A stretch of 64,000 nucleotides of DNA from Pseudoips prasinana (GCA_951640165.1 OX621252.1:21659934-21723933), one strand, 5' to 3'; shown: positions 21,706-32,150, counted from the first letter of the stretch. A program made the numbers and translations. Notes: generated by a model not told the origin, from the sequence alone.

Positions 21706-21908
21706 TTATCTGTCCTTATAATGTAGGTTTTTATTTTTATAAATGAAGTTTACAGTTAGCCTAAGATACTTCCACTGCTTCACCAGACAATAGAGGCGAG
21801 CGGGGACAAGTAAGACTACAAACTAAATTACCCGCGACCGCCACACCCGCCAGAGCCATCCACATGCATGAGAAGGTGTATTTTATGCAACTGTTCTACG
21901 TTATCACA

Positions 21909-22049
21909 TCACACTAATATTATAAATGCAAAGTTTGTGAGTGTGTATGTTTGTTACTTCGTCACGTCTAAACGGCTAGAGCGATTTTGATAAAATTTGG
22001 TATGGAGTTGACACCGGTTAACGCGGGTAATACCACGGGGCACAGCTAG
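21909..22049 (+). mobile_element. Complete short Helitron-like element (141 bp)
   Basis: Begins TCACACTAATATTATAAATG directly after A (21908). It continues TTGTTACTTCGTCACGTCTA and GGCTAGAGCGATTTTGATAA, then a GC hairpin (CGCGGGTAATACCACGGGGC), and ends CAGCTAG (22043-22049) followed by T. TC at the 5' end, a hairpin plus CTAG at the 3' end, and insertion between A and T are the Helitron signature. It carries no Rep/helicase gene. Relatives: 7001, 16823, 30658, 33394 and 62918. Confidence 0.7.
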
Positions 22050-22094
22050 TATTATTATATTATGCTCTACGTTCATACGCGAAGACGCGGGCAG

Positions 22095-22226
22095 CTCGTC
22101 TGATTGAGGATCGGAGATACATACGAATGGTGACATTTATGACCACGGCATCTCATCCCTTTGGGGACGTAGAAGTTGTCCCGAGGAAATATCTTCCAGA
22201 GAACGGACAGCAGCAAAAAGCCTGCG
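22095..22226 (+). mobile_element. RTE 5'-end fragment
   Basis: GGCATCTCATCCCTTTGGGG, GACGTAGAAGTTGTCC and CAGAGAACGGACAGCAGC match the 5' UTR of the RTE element (37.82-37.92 kb). It stops abruptly at the next LINE fragment. Confidence 0.65.
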
Positions 22227-22560
22227 CGTAGTGGTGGGGACCATCACCGGACACTGCTCACTAAATAAACCCTTCCACACTATCGGCATAACTGACAGCC
22301 CTCTGTGCAGAGCGTGCATGGACGCTGAAGAAACGGTCGCGCACGTGCTACTCGAGTGCACAGGCATCACAAAAATCCGGAAGGAAACCCTGGGATCACC
22401 AGGAACTCTTACGGAAGCCCTGAGAAGTTTAAGAGACCTGATATGCTTCTGAAGGGAGGTGGGCTGGATGGAATGAAGGCTGCCATGGCTCACGTACAAT
22501 GGTCCACATCGGTACTAATTGCGGAAACCACACCCACTAGCGTATTAGTGGGGACAAATA
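22227..22560 (+). pseudogene. C-terminal fragment of an R1/I-type LINE polymerase (zinc knuckle)
   Basis: The frame 22231-22452 reads TGHCSLNKPFHTIGITDSP and then a CCHC-like knuckle: the Cys pair in LCRAC, the His in VAH, the last Cys in LLEC. This knuckle is typical of the extreme C-terminus of R1- and I-group LINE polymerases. Catalytic domains are absent. It is fused at its left to an RTE 5' fragment, with no intervening sequence. Confidence 0.65.
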
Positions 22561-22940
22561 ATGACGGACAGCAGCATCTCACTGGTATGTTTGTCTGGAT
22601 GTTACTATGGCCATCAGGTATGTGTAGGCATCAGGCCATTAGTGTAGAACTTCTGACAGAGAGTTTGTGCAGCCTGGTCCTATTTATTTTGAAATGAAAC
22701 TGCACACATTGTTTTAAATGGACTGTATTGTAGGGATAAATGCGAACTTATAAAAACACGTGTGAACCGCACTAAAATATAAGATTGACTGATTGAATGA
22801 TCAATTCATTCAATCAGGTAGTTATCAGTAGTTAACAAATAGGGACGTTTGGGAACGAACAGAGTGGTTAAACTATTTGTATTATTAGGTCTTTCTTCTG
22901 TCTTTATTTCTTTGTCATGTTACAGGGGTTCTTTCAAGTT
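22561..22940. other. LINE 3' remnant and unclassified DNA with a small hairpin
   Basis: Probably includes 3' UTR of the preceding LINE. CTGATTGAATGA and its complement form a hairpin at 22789-22817 around a 5-base loop. Confidence 0.4.
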
Positions 22941-22943
22941 CTT

Positions 22944-23125
22944 TGGTGTCTTTCGTTCGGGCGCAGCTGTTGTCTATCAACAAGAACCGGGACCGACAGC
23001 TTAGCGTGTCGTCAGTAACACGGAGGCGCTCAGTATAATAGCCACTTAGGTGATCTTCCATATATGTATAGACTAACCGCGTCCCTATGGTGACTGCAAC
23101 TGGTTTTAAGCGCCTCATTCGTAGG
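22944..23125 (-). mobile_element. 5S rRNA-derived SINE copy, diverged
   Basis: The minus strand reads ACGCGGTTAGTCTATA, GAGCGCCTCCGTG, GCTGTCGGTCCCGGTT and GACAACAGCTG, in the same order as copies at 16440 and 36971. The A-box region is poorly preserved. Confidence 0.5.
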
Positions 23126-23603
23126 TTATGTGGTTTATAATATTTTCAAGTAAGTAAGAAATCATTTATTTGCATAGAATGTAGGTGTTACATATATATA
23201 AAGAATCCTGGTACATTCTGGCTATTTAGGTATACAAACATTTATGAGCGACATTTGCTCACAATAACCTTAAAACTAATACAACGTTAGTAGCATAAAA
23301 AATAGTTTTCTATCTCTCTATAAAATAAAAATAAAATAAAAAATAAAAAGGTTTTTATTCACGTAGACTTTAAAAAAGCGCTTGTAAATAGTCAGAACAT
23401 GTTTGTAGTAATACAGTTATTATTTCTAGTTGCATATTACAGATATTTAGGTACACGGAATGTTAAAACATTTATACAATTTATTTTATAATAGTAGTGA
23501 TAATTAGCTAGCTTGTATTAAGTTATTGTCAAGGAGATTATGTTTAGGTTTAATGATTGAAATTTATATTTTACTACATATTGTCTGAATGTTTCTGTCT
23601 ATA

Positions 23604-23816
23604 TTAAGTAATGAATTCAGTATTATTATTATAACGGACCTTGTGTTTAAAACGACGGTCGCGCTTTAATGCTACCACCGGATCCAATGCGCCCCAACTG
23701 AGAAGACCCAGCGAAACAAACTCAGCAGGTTCATCTACTACCGGTTTCAACACGGCCCAGTTGAGACGGTCCGGCGAAACATACTCAAGCGGGCATGAAC
23801 ACGGGATTTGGTCCAC
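23604..23816 (-). repeat. Two-unit 63-bp repeat with coding-like periodicity
   Basis: On the minus strand, 23786-23724 and 23723-23661 read as two 21-residue units: EYVSPDRLNWAVLKPVVDEP(A) and EFVSLGLLSWGALDPVVALK(R). Glu, Val, Ser, Leu, Trp, Leu and PVV keep their positions. The segment is GC-richer than its surroundings. I do not recognise the protein. Confidence 0.5.
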
Positions 23817-24033
23817 TTAAAGTAATTATTTAGTAGGCAAACACAATATCTGCTCGATCGGTTGTCTGAATGGATATTAATTTAGATTATATATAGGAAA
23901 CAAAAGAAAAAACATCTAAACAATAACATTATTCATTTTGAGACAGAGTCAATAAATTTAAATTTAGTAAATGTTAGCAATCATATTACAAATAGTCACA
24001 GATAGTTCACGTAACTCAACAAATTAGTCATGT

Positions 24034-24288
24034 CTATATGGCTACAAGATCTCCAGCGAGCAATGTGCAGGTAGGTGGTAAGCGCCAGGCGTCTTTGTCA
24101 TCGATGTACTCTTTAGTGGTATAATAACCCCTTGCCATAAGTACACGTTTAATATGTGTCTTGAAACTTGTGTCAGGCAGATCAGTAATATGAGTAGGAA
24201 GCTTGTTATAAAACCTAATACAATTTCCTAAAAATGATTTATTCGTTTTGCTGACTCTAAAGCCCGGCACTGATGGTGGTCTGGGCAC
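24034..24288 (-). pseudogene. LINE polymerase C-terminus
   Basis: 84 codons reading NKSFLGNCIRFYNKLPTHIT and TSFKTHIKRVLMARGYYTTK up to a stop at 24034. This block is the conserved extreme C-terminus of a jockey/CR1-like LINE polymerase. All catalytic domains are missing from this copy. Confidence 0.65.
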
Positions 24289-24566
24289 GAGGCAAGGAGT
24301 CTAAACATAATATCAGGGCTCGCTGTCTGTCAATAAATGAATGAAAATAGTTTAATAAAGTGCGGTCGTGGAACTGGACGAAGTTCGTACAACGACCAAT
24401 ATACCTTCTGGCAGTGGTCACAAACATTTTCGTATTAATTGCGAGTTTATATGAAATATTTGAATAACCAAAAAATCTACTAAGAGTGGCAGGTAAAAGG
24501 TTTCTAAAACCTTAAGGCGGTGTTCATTGCATTTGTGTGAACGTGGCGCAATATATTTGACGATCA

Positions 24567-24808
24567 TAGTTGGTAATGCTCCTGCCTACGAAGCTAGTGG
24601 TCCTGGGTTCGGATCCCGGTATGTGCAAATATTTGTGTGATGAGCACGAATAGTTGTTTCTGAGTCATGGATGTTTTCTATGTATTTAAGTATTTATCTA
24701 TCTATATAAGTATGTATATCGTCGCCTGGTACCCATAGTACAAGCTTTGCTTAGTTTGGGCTAGGATGATCTGTGTGACATTGTGCCTATATATTATTAT
24801 TATTATAT
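24567..24808 (+). mobile_element. SINE family A, 5' truncated
   Basis: Begins inside the A box (TAGTTGGTAATGC). It keeps the B box as GGTTCGGATCC, with one change from GGTTCGAATCC, then the family body and an ATT tail. Internal promoter therefore incomplete. Confidence 0.8.
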
Positions 24809-24809
24809 T

Positions 24810-25125
24810 TATGTAGGAGCCAAACAGACAGGTGATTACAAGACTGAGTATAAAATTCTTTCTGCTTTGCGACCATACTTTGGCTGCTTTCACTTATTAG
24901 AAATTCAAGCAAAGGCTAGAATTTACTTGAAATTAGTATAAAATACATAGATACGACGAACACACAAGTTCTCGAATGCGGGGATGTCATAACAGGATCA
25001 GAACTAAACTTTGTTGTTGCAATGTTGGTGTAACTTAGTTTCAGTCCACAAGGACTACGCCCACAGTGTTTACATCTAAATAATACCGTGTTCGCCTACT
25101 AACCATTTTTTCTTTTCGTTTATAA
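24810..25125. other. No supported feature
   Basis: AT-rich, no motif recognised. Confidence 0.35.
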
Positions 25126-25129
25126 GACA

Positions 25130-25325
25130 ACGCCCGCAGTATCTAATGTAATCCCTGTGTCCCAGCCTCGCGGGGTACTTTATAAATATATAATAGACGG
25201 ACACAAATTACATACAGACTCCGTACAACTATTTATGGGTTACGCTAATAGTTCTCCGGCGCGGGAATCGAACCTGGGACACGACGCGGCGAGGCGACTG
25301 TCTCAGCCGCTGCGCCACAAGTGCA
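25130..25325 (-). mobile_element. SINE family C (tRNA-derived)
   Basis: The minus strand starts CTTGTGGCGCAGCGGCTGAG (A-box region) and then CCAGGTTCGATTCCCGCGCC (B box). The body follows (TAAAGTACCCCGCGAGGC) and ends GACACAGGGATTACATTAGA. Fragments of the body occur near 6240 and at the right edge of the window (about 63950). Confidence 0.7.
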
Positions 25326-25329
25326 CTAG

Positions 25330-25780
25330 AATTACATAATGATTTTGGGATTTTTCTGTAAAAATAAAAATTTCCCGGCGTCAGACCGAAGTCTGGGAGT
25401 TGGCGGTATTATACCGCCGTGACTCCGAGAGCACGTCAAGCCGTCGCGTCGGTCCTGTACCTGACCTCTTTTCGGTCGTCACGCTAGGAGTCCCATCGGA
25501 TCATGAGAGTGAGTGAGGTTTAGAAAGTGCACTTGTGTACTAAAATATGTCCCGCACAGATGGCTAATCTCTATGGAGACTGCCCGCTGTGGCCGAAATT
25601 TAGCTAGTAGGATATTATTATTAATTACATTAAGTAGAACAAATTTCGCGTACATAGCCCTTTGAGTATGTATCGCTGGTTCCTATCTACTGGGCCGTGT
25701 TGCAACTGAAAGTAGAGGAACACGTTTAGTTTATTTTGGAGGAGCTTCTCATTTCTCATTTATTCTTACCTCAATATAAT
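25330..25780. other. GC-richer unclassified DNA
   Basis: The segment 25370-25520 is GC-richer than its neighbours, with no ORF or repeat I can name. Confidence 0.3.
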
Positions 25781-25783
25781 TTC

Positions 25784-26024
25784 GAGGCGCTCATAGCCAG
25801 ATGCTCTCACCAGCTCTTAAGTGATTACCGAGGTTAAGCAACTAGGCTCGCGATCAGTCTATAGATGGGTGACCGCAAAATATATTTAATTTCTAAGCAT
25901 TACCGTGCTTGGGAGGGCTGGATTTAGTCATTAGACAACAGTTGACAGTCATTTCAGAGGTCTACTGGGCGGCTTGAACAACTCTGACACCAGGGTAACC
26001 ACTGACCATACGATAAGTAAGTAG
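25784..26024 (+). mobile_element. 5S rRNA-derived SINE, most complete copy
   Basis: The stretch 25823-25876 (GATTACCGAGGTTAAGCAAC, then GATCAGTCTATAGATGGGTG, then ACCGC) aligns by eye with the second half of 5S rRNA, where its A box, intermediate element and C box lie. The body then reads GGTCTACTGGGCGGCTTGAA and CTGACACCAGGGTAACCACT, and ends CATACGATAAGTAAGTAG. No tRNA-type B box is present, so promoter type differs from SINE families A-C. Confidence 0.7.
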
Positions 26025-26029
26025 TAATT

Positions 26030-26540
26030 TAGATACAGAAACGATGTAGTAGAATATACGTAAAATGTAAGTATTGAAAAACAGTATTTAACTTTCAAAT
26101 AAGCATTCTGATAATATCATTAGTAAATTAGCTATTTAATTAATTAAGAATTACCATATTCTAAATTATTTAACACAAATCGGGAGGATTATGTAGATAC
26201 ATCCTGTTAAACTACAACCAGTTTCTGATTTACAAGCGCTTGTAAATATTTTGAGTAACCATTTCTACGTGCAAACCTGCCATAATATTACGTAGACGTT
26301 GCTCATAATTTTCATTGAATTAAAATTAAAATAGACGAGACGTGTTTGCGAATTTTTAAAATACGTTGTAAACAAACTTGAGTAAAATTTGTTCTAATAA
26401 ATATGATAAAGCAATGTCATGCCATTTAAATAAACTCTTAACTAGCTATTTTTGAATTGATTAAATGTTTTAAGTAAACATTTGAGCTGCTAGCCATTTG
26501 AGCGCACTAATTATGTTTTAGTGACAGTAATAGAGTATTT
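26030..26540. other. No supported feature
   Basis: AT-rich, no motif recognised. Confidence 0.4.
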
Positions 26541-26789
26541 AATAATAATATCTAGGTACAATGTCACACAGATCATCCTAGCCCCAAACTAAGCAAAGCT
26601 TGTACTATGGGTACCAGGCGATGATATACATACATACATAGATAGATAAATACTTATATACATAGAAAACATCCATGACTCAGAAACAAATATTCGTGCT
26701 CATCACACAAATATTTGCACTTACCGGGATTCGAACCCAGGACCACCAGCTTCGTAGGCAGAATCACTACCAACTAGGCTACGGTGACC
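26541..26789 (-). mobile_element. SINE family A, full length
   Basis: Reverse complement of the family: ATT tail at the left (26541-26552), body, B box (GGATTCGAACC on the plus strand) and head GTAGCCTAGTTGGTAGTG near 26770-26787. Confidence 0.85.
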
Positions 26790-26814
26790 GATTTTGTACG
26801 GTATTTATATTTCA

Positions 26815-28757
26815 CTAGCTGGCACCCGCGACTTCGTTAGCGACAATTTTGAATGATGACTTATGTAACTAATTACTTCTAGGTTCATCTAAAAAATATA
26901 ACTTTATAAACAAATAAGCAATGCAATATAAATTTAAGAAAACCTATTAAATAACCTAACTAAGAAAAAACTAAAGACTACTTTGCTACTGTTATTTCAA
27001 AAGAAGGACCCCAACATCAACCAAAAAAATCAATGAATACATATCAATTGCCCTTAAGGATAGCCAGTAAGTCATATAAAGTAATAACTAACAATGCATT
27101 AATTATAAAGGTAACTACCATTAGATTAGGTTGCGACCACGGCATTGATAGGTCTAATATCACATATTGTGAACAAAAACATAGCGCGATCTAAAACGAT
27201 GATTACGCCATCAACTAACAAACAAAAAGTAAAGCGGTAAAATTAAGGTGTGTGCATTTTATTGAGTGATAGGCGATCATCTATTGATTTAGTTTTGGAT
27301 AACTATATTTTTTGGGTGCGATCATCTCGATACCAACAATTTATACTACGCTAACTCGAATTTTAGGCAAATTAGTTTTTTATCCCAATTTGATGATTAA
27401 ATGTCGTTTTTTAATTTATTATAAAAATCATACAAAAATAAAGAAGAAGTTACAAATCTTATAAAACACTAAGTCTTTATTTAGACGACGACGACTACCA
27501 CATTTTAAGCAACTTGGCACAAAAAAGCGAGTTTATCTAAATTTTGAGTTGGCATAAATTGTTGGTGTCGATCTATTGAATCAGTTTTTGATTACCTTTT
27601 TCTAACAACAAATTATTCCCTGAATTTTTATTTAAAAATATGTATTGCTTTATTTTTAACTGAAAGACCAAATACCAATTTACATGCGTTTAACTCCAAA
27701 AAAAAAAACAGTATTTCATTCAAACTAATATCCCCTATTTCGTAAAATAAACCCCCAGAGGACGTATCCTTAGGGGTGGAATTTCCAAAAATTCTGAAAT
27801 GAATAATTATATTTTTTTACTGAAAGGCTAAATACCAAAGTTCATGCCTTTACACACATCAAAAATGACGGATTTTCATAAAATCTTTCATCCCTTATTT
27901 TACTCCCTTAGGGGTGGTACTTTCAAAAACCCTTCGTTAATGGATACCTACAACATAAAAGGTACCTACTGTCAAAATTTCAAGTCTCTAACCCCAGCCG
28001 TTTAGGTTGTGGGTTGATATGTCAGTCAGTCAGTATAAACTTACATCCCCTATTTTACGCCCTTGGGGGTGGAATTCCTAAAAATCCTGAAAAATATATT
28101 TTAAATTTTTAACTTAATGGCCAAATACCAAGTTATACGCGTTCAACTTAAAAAATGTCACATTTTTCATACAAACTTACATCCCCTATTTTATGCACTT
28201 CGGGCTGGAATTTTCAAAAATCCTGAAATACATATTTTTTACTTTTAACTGAAAGTCCAAATACCAATTTTAATGCGTTTAACTTCAAAAATAACAGATT
28301 TCCATGCAAACTTAGATCCTCTATTTTACACCCTTAGAGGAGGAATTTCCAAAAATCCTGAAATATATATTTTTTATTTTTAACTGCAAGGCCTTAAACT
28401 CATTTTCATTCGTTTAACTTAAAGATTGTCACAATTTCCATACAAACTTACATCCCCTATTTTGCGCCTTTGGGGGTGGAATTTCCAAAAATCCTGAAAC
28501 ATATATTTTTTAAATTTAATTGATAGGCTAAATACCAATTTTCATGCTTTTAACTTCAAAAACGACAAAGTTTTATACTAACTTTGCACCCCCGTTTTAC
28601 CCCCTTTGGGGTTGAATTTCTAAAAATCCATCCTTATTCCTTGTCTACATTATAAAGTTAATATCTGTGCAAAATTTCAGCTTTCTAGGTCCAAGGGTTT
28701 GGGCTGTGCGTTGATGAGTCAGTCAGTCAGTCAGGACTTCTCTTTTTATTTATATAG
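26815..28757 (-). mobile_element. Long Helitron-like or related element with internal tandem array
   Basis: Starts with CTAGCTGGCACCCGCGACTT at 26815 and ends near ATTTATATAGAT at about 28757. The CTAG plus GC-rich start is like the short Helitron-like copies, but the body is different. It ends with GTCAGTCAGTCAG at 28722-28734, and the same phrase occurs at 28021-28033. About a dozen segments in between are degenerate copies of one unit. No ORF. Confidence 0.45.
27725..28640. repeat. Degenerate tandem array, 135-136 bp period
   Basis: The phrase CATCCCCTATTTTACGCCCT, then GGGGGTGGAATTTC, then AAAAATCCTGAAATA recurs at 28044, 28180, 28315, 28451 and 28587, giving spacings of 136, 135, 136 and 136. 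Looser copies lie near 27729 and 27889. Every unit also holds a (T/C)CATGCGTTTAACTTCAAAAA-like phrase. Confidence 0.85.
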
Positions 28758-28803
28758 ATTTCGGCATTTTTACTCTAATTATGTCTTTTTGTCTCTTTAT
28801 TCA

Positions 28804-28956
28804 CCATCATCATAATCATATCAGCCGAAAGACGTCCACTGCTGGACAAAGGCTTCGCCCAAAGATCTCCACAATTACCGGTCTTGAGCTATTCGCATCC
28901 AGCAGTTTCCAGCGACCCGCACAAGATCATCGGTCCGTCTTATATTGGGCATTCCG
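28804..28956 (-). mobile_element. RTE 3'-end fragment
   Basis: ATCATATCAGCCGAAAGACG, then CCACTGCTGGACAAAGGC, then CGCATCCAGCAGTTTCCAGC: the reverse complement of 40.82-40.95 kb. The same copy seems to resume at 29058-29095 (GCCTTCCGGTTCATGG) after an insertion. Confidence 0.75.
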
Positions 28957-29040
28957 CCAGGCTTATTAAAAAAAAAAAGGCCAAGTGCAAGTCTGACTCG
29001 CCCATGAAGGGTTTATGTATGTAGGGGTATTAAGTCCTAT

Positions 29041-29070
29041 GAAGACGCAGCGTAGGCACGCTGCGCCTTC
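29041..29070. repeat. Short hairpin with 4-base loop
   Basis: GAAGACGCAGCGT and ACGCTGCGCCTTC (one mismatch) flank AGGC. The right arm is native minus-strand RTE sequence. The left arm looks like an inverted copy. Confidence 0.85.
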
Positions 29071-29194
29071 CGGTTCATGGCCGCCACTCGAGAACTTCAT
29101 CTCTTTATTATGTGTGCTCAATAAATATTTTTTCTTTCTTTCTTTTCTTCTCTTTCTTTCTTTCAATGTTTAGCTGTCTGGAACTAGATTTGAC

Positions 29195-29255
29195 TTTTCT
29201 TGATTTAAGACTGCACGGTGTAGCGCAGTGGTTAAGGTTGGCGCTTCGTTAATAC
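29195..29255 (+). mobile_element. tRNA-like SINE head, truncated
   Basis: CACGGTGTAGCGCAGTGGTT, then AAGG and GGCGCTTCGTTA, is a typical A-box region of a tRNA-derived SINE. The B box is missing where the 29262 repeat begins. Confidence 0.4.
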
Positions 29256-29904
29256 CTCGGCGCCCCTTTTTTAGGGTTCCGTAGCCAAATGGCAAAAAAC
29301 GGAACCGCATTATAGATTCGTCATGTCTGTCTGTCTGTCTGTCCGTCCGTATGTCACAGCCACTTTTTTCCGAAACTATGAGAGCTGTACTGTTGAAACT
29401 TGGTAAGTAGATGTATTCTGTGAACCGCATTAATATTTTGACACAAAAATAGGAAAAGAATAATTAACAAATTATAATTTTGGGGGTTACCCATACATAA
29501 AACTGAAACTCAAATTTTTTTTATTTCTTCGTACCCATACATGTGGGTTGTCTATGGGTAGGTCTTCAAAAATTATATTTAAGTTCCTAATATCATTTTT
29601 TTCTTAACTGAATAGTTTGCGCGAGTGACACTTCCTAAGTGGAAAATGAGTGTCCCCTGTAACTTCTAAAATAAGAGAATGATAAAACTAAAAATATATA
29701 TGATGTTCATTACCATGTAAACGAACAACGAAAATTGGTTTGAACGAGATCTAGTAAGTAGTTTTTTTTTAATGCGTCATAAATCGTAAACCGCAATTTA
29801 CCTCTCATTTAATCAACTGAAATACTTGCTGCTGCGGAACCTTTCATGGGCGAGTCCGACTCGCACTTGGCTTTTTTTTTTTTTAATAAGCCTGGTGTAA
29901 TGTC

Positions 29905-29944
29905 CTCGCATGCCACCCTCAACACTTTGCGGGTGGCATGCGAG
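29905..29944. repeat. GC-rich 14-bp hairpin
   Basis: CTCGCATGCCACCC (29905-29918) and its exact complement (29931-29944) enclose 12 bases. It lies just outside the inverted-pair element. Confidence 0.9.
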
Positions 29945-29949
29945 TGGGT

Positions 29950-30650
29950 ACGTCGGACCAACTAAACCTATCTTTGCCTCTCCATACAAAATGGATCAGC
30001 TGATCGTTATTCTTTTTGGGAAGTTGAGCCACTTTTTTCGGCAGTTAGAGTTCTATTAAAGTCCTTAATTTACGTCCACTATTTATGTTACACCTTGTAT
30101 AATGCTAAAATTAACCCGCTGGTAACTTGAGTACTTTATAAAACACAGAAACAGACAAGCCAAAAATATACACAGTACGGAAACTATCTACAAACGCTCG
30201 AAAGCACACTCACACAACCATGCGCATCGTCAAGACCCCTAAGCGGTTGTCGCAGTGCTGTCAGTAGCGAGTGCCGCGTCATGTCATGACGAGTGGTCAC
30301 ATATAAGTTAAACTCTGCGATCTTTTTAATAATACCCCGAGTCACGACATTTTGCCTACTTTATGGCCGTTTTAACTCAGCTTCATCAAAACCGTATTTT
30401 AGCTATCATATTTTAAACTTCCTGCTGAGTATTAAAACAAAAAGTTTATAAGAACAAAACTATTTCAATAACATTAAAGTTACAGCCCTATTGCTTCAAT
30501 AGAGCGAAGGTAATTATTTCATCGACTAGGCTTAGTTTCCGTACCTACTGTCCATATTAATACTGTATAAGCTTGCTGCTTTGTGGTGTCCGTAAATATG
30601 AGGATAGGGTGGTGTTCTCTATGGAGACCTAGCTTAACCCGCTTATTACT
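29950..30650. other. No supported feature
   Basis: No coding or repeat signal that I can name. Confidence 0.35.
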
Positions 30651-30657
30651 AGAGTAA

Positions 30658-30823
30658 TCACTCTAATATGAATTGTGAGTGTGTATTTTTGTTACTTCTT
30701 CACGTCTAAACGGCTGGAGTGGTTTTAATGAAATTTGGTATGGAGTTAGCTGACACCTTGGATTAACACATAGGCTATAATTTATAAACTTTATCGTGGG
30801 TAAAACCGCAGGGCACAGCTATT
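30658..30823 (+). mobile_element. Short Helitron-like element
   Basis: Begins TCACTCTAATATGAATTGTG after A, with TTGTTACTTCTTCACGTCTA and GGCTGGAGTGGTTTTAATGA. It ends in the GC hairpin and CAGCTAT, where the family has CAGCTAG, so the 3' terminus is mutated. Confidence 0.6.
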
Positions 30824-30882
30824 AGGTATATAAAGGAAATGTTTATAATATCTGGGTTATACCTCATATCGATTTGTCTCAT

Positions 30883-31118
30883 CATCATGTCAGCCAAAGT
30901 ACGGCCACTGCTGGACAAAAGCCTCCCCAAAGAAAGGTAGGATATGCCATAATCGCCACGCTTGGCAGACGGATTGGCGATCGCAGTTTGATGGTCATAG
31001 TTTACAGAAAAACGCTGCTGCTCGTTCCCTGGTAGGTATTCCCTTGGTTGATTTCTACGCCCCCCACGGGATGAGATGGGGTGATGATATTCTATGCCGT
31101 CACCACACAGCATATATC
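30883..31118 (-). mobile_element. Internally deleted RTE derivative
   Basis: From right to left: the RTE 5' end (GCTGTGTGGTGACGGC at about 31096-31111), the 5' UTR including GGCGATTATGGCATATC, then directly the RTE 3' end (GGGGAGGCTTTTGTCCAGC) and an ATG-repeat tail. No coding region remains. Its internal junction differs from that of 43830 and 62041. Confidence 0.75.
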
Positions 31119-31278
31119 ATACGAGCCTAATGTATAAGAAACAAATTCAAAATTCATTTATATCGTAAAAAAATTACATCATAATTTTTTTTACCATACC
31201 GTGCATGCGCGAAAGTAGTAATATGTAAGAAAAGAGGGAGGTAAAAAATAAAAAATATTTTTAATCTTTATGTAGGTA

Positions 31279-31336
31279 CCTCTAAACATTCCTAGTTCAA
31301 TGTTAAAACTAACATTGATTTAGGAATGTTTAGAGG
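31279..31336. repeat. 26-bp hairpin with 6-base loop
   Basis: CCTCTAAACATTCCTAGTTC and following bases pair with 31311-31336, two mismatches, loop AAAACT. Confidence 0.9.
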
Positions 31337-31339
31337 CGC

Positions 31340-31630
31340 GACTTTGAGCGTAAACAAATAATAAAGGAACTTTGCTAACCTGAATAAAATTTAATAAAAG
31401 AGGTAGATCGTTTATTTTCACTTCAAATAATTGTTTTGGGAAAATTATTAGGATCTCTAGATCTCTGAAGCCGTGTTTATGTAACCAGTTGATTTTGTTA
31501 CAAATATTCCATTAACTACTAATATCAAAGTACATTTTTTATATGGAAAATATAAATATAAACGGAACTCTGGCAGTGCCGAAATTTACAATTTCATAAA
31601 TGACTTATTTTCGACTTCCTAAGTAGGTAA
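31340..31630. other. No supported feature
   Basis: AT-rich, no motif recognised. Confidence 0.4.
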
Positions 31631-31646
31631 ATGAATGCTTGAATAA

Positions 31647-31886
31647 TATCTCGGGACAACGTCACACAGATCATCCTAGCCCCAAACTAAGCAAAGCTTG
31701 TACTATGGGTACCAGGCGACGATATACATACTTATATAGATAGATAAATACTTATTACATAGAAAACATCCATGACTCAGAAACAAATATTCGTGCTCAT
31801 CACACAAATATTTGCACTTACCGGGATTCGAACCCAGGACCACCAGCTTCGTAGGTAGGAGCACTACCAACTAGGCTACGGTGATC
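31647..31886 (-). mobile_element. SINE family A with 14-bp target duplication
   Basis: Complete family member in reverse orientation. GAATGCTTGAATAA is repeated exactly at 31633-31646 and 31887-31900, the signature of target-primed reverse transcription. Confidence 0.9.
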
Positions 31887-32010
31887 GAATGCTTGAATAA
31901 GATAATAAGATATTTTGTAGACGAGAGAGATAGATTTAAAAAACCATGCTTACCCGTATTTTTTCTGATGTTATGATGTTTCTCTTCTTAAGTTTAATAG
32001 CCTTAAAATA

Positions 32011-32150
32011 ATCATCATCATCGTCATATCAACCGAAAGAGGCCCCCTACTGGACAATGGCCTCCCTCACTCCATAATTGCCAGTCTTTCGCTATCCGCA
32101 TCCAGCGACTTCCAGCGACCATCGCAAGATCATCGGTCCATCTTGTGGGG
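32011..32150 (-). mobile_element. RTE 3'-end fragment
   Basis: CATATCAACCGAAAGAGG and CCATCTTGTGGGGGG are the reverse complement of the RTE end. It stops at a G run at about 32145-32156. Confidence 0.65.

Larger units (their letters stand above)
23324..24480 (-). mobile_element. 5'-truncated LINE, C-terminus and 3' UTR
   Basis: The minus strand carries the end of a LINE ORF (24288-24034) and then a long 3' UTR ending in AAGTCTACGTGAATAAAAAC and a TTTTA-rich tail at about 23324-23370. The 3' UTR blocks ATATCTGTAAT, AACATGTTCTGACTATTTAC and AAGCGCTTTTTTAAAG recur at 41650, 48870 and 49500 (+) and 49632 (-). Upstream of the ORF (24290-24480) is decayed coding DNA. A repeat-bearing segment (23604-23816) interrupts or belongs to the 3' UTR. 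Confidence 0.65.
28957..29895. repeat. Inverted pair of 53-55-bp ends around about 830 bp
   Basis: The left end 28957-29009 (CCAGGCTTATTA, A tract, then GGCCAAGTGCAAGTCTGACT) is matched in reverse complement at 29841-29895. The core 29262-29882 is a dispersed repeat with GGTTCCGTAGCCAAATGG at one end and GAGTCCGACTCGCACTTGG at the other, related to 9432 and 10735. Whether this is one element with long terminal inverted repeats or two opposed insertions is unclear. Confidence 0.5.

Noticed and set aside
25823..25876. Genuine 5S rRNA gene
   Set aside because: Only the second half aligns and it is joined to a SINE body found in other copies.
27725..28640. CRISPR-like array
   Set aside because: Unit length about 136 bp, repeats degenerate, eukaryotic context. 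It is a decayed tandem repeat.
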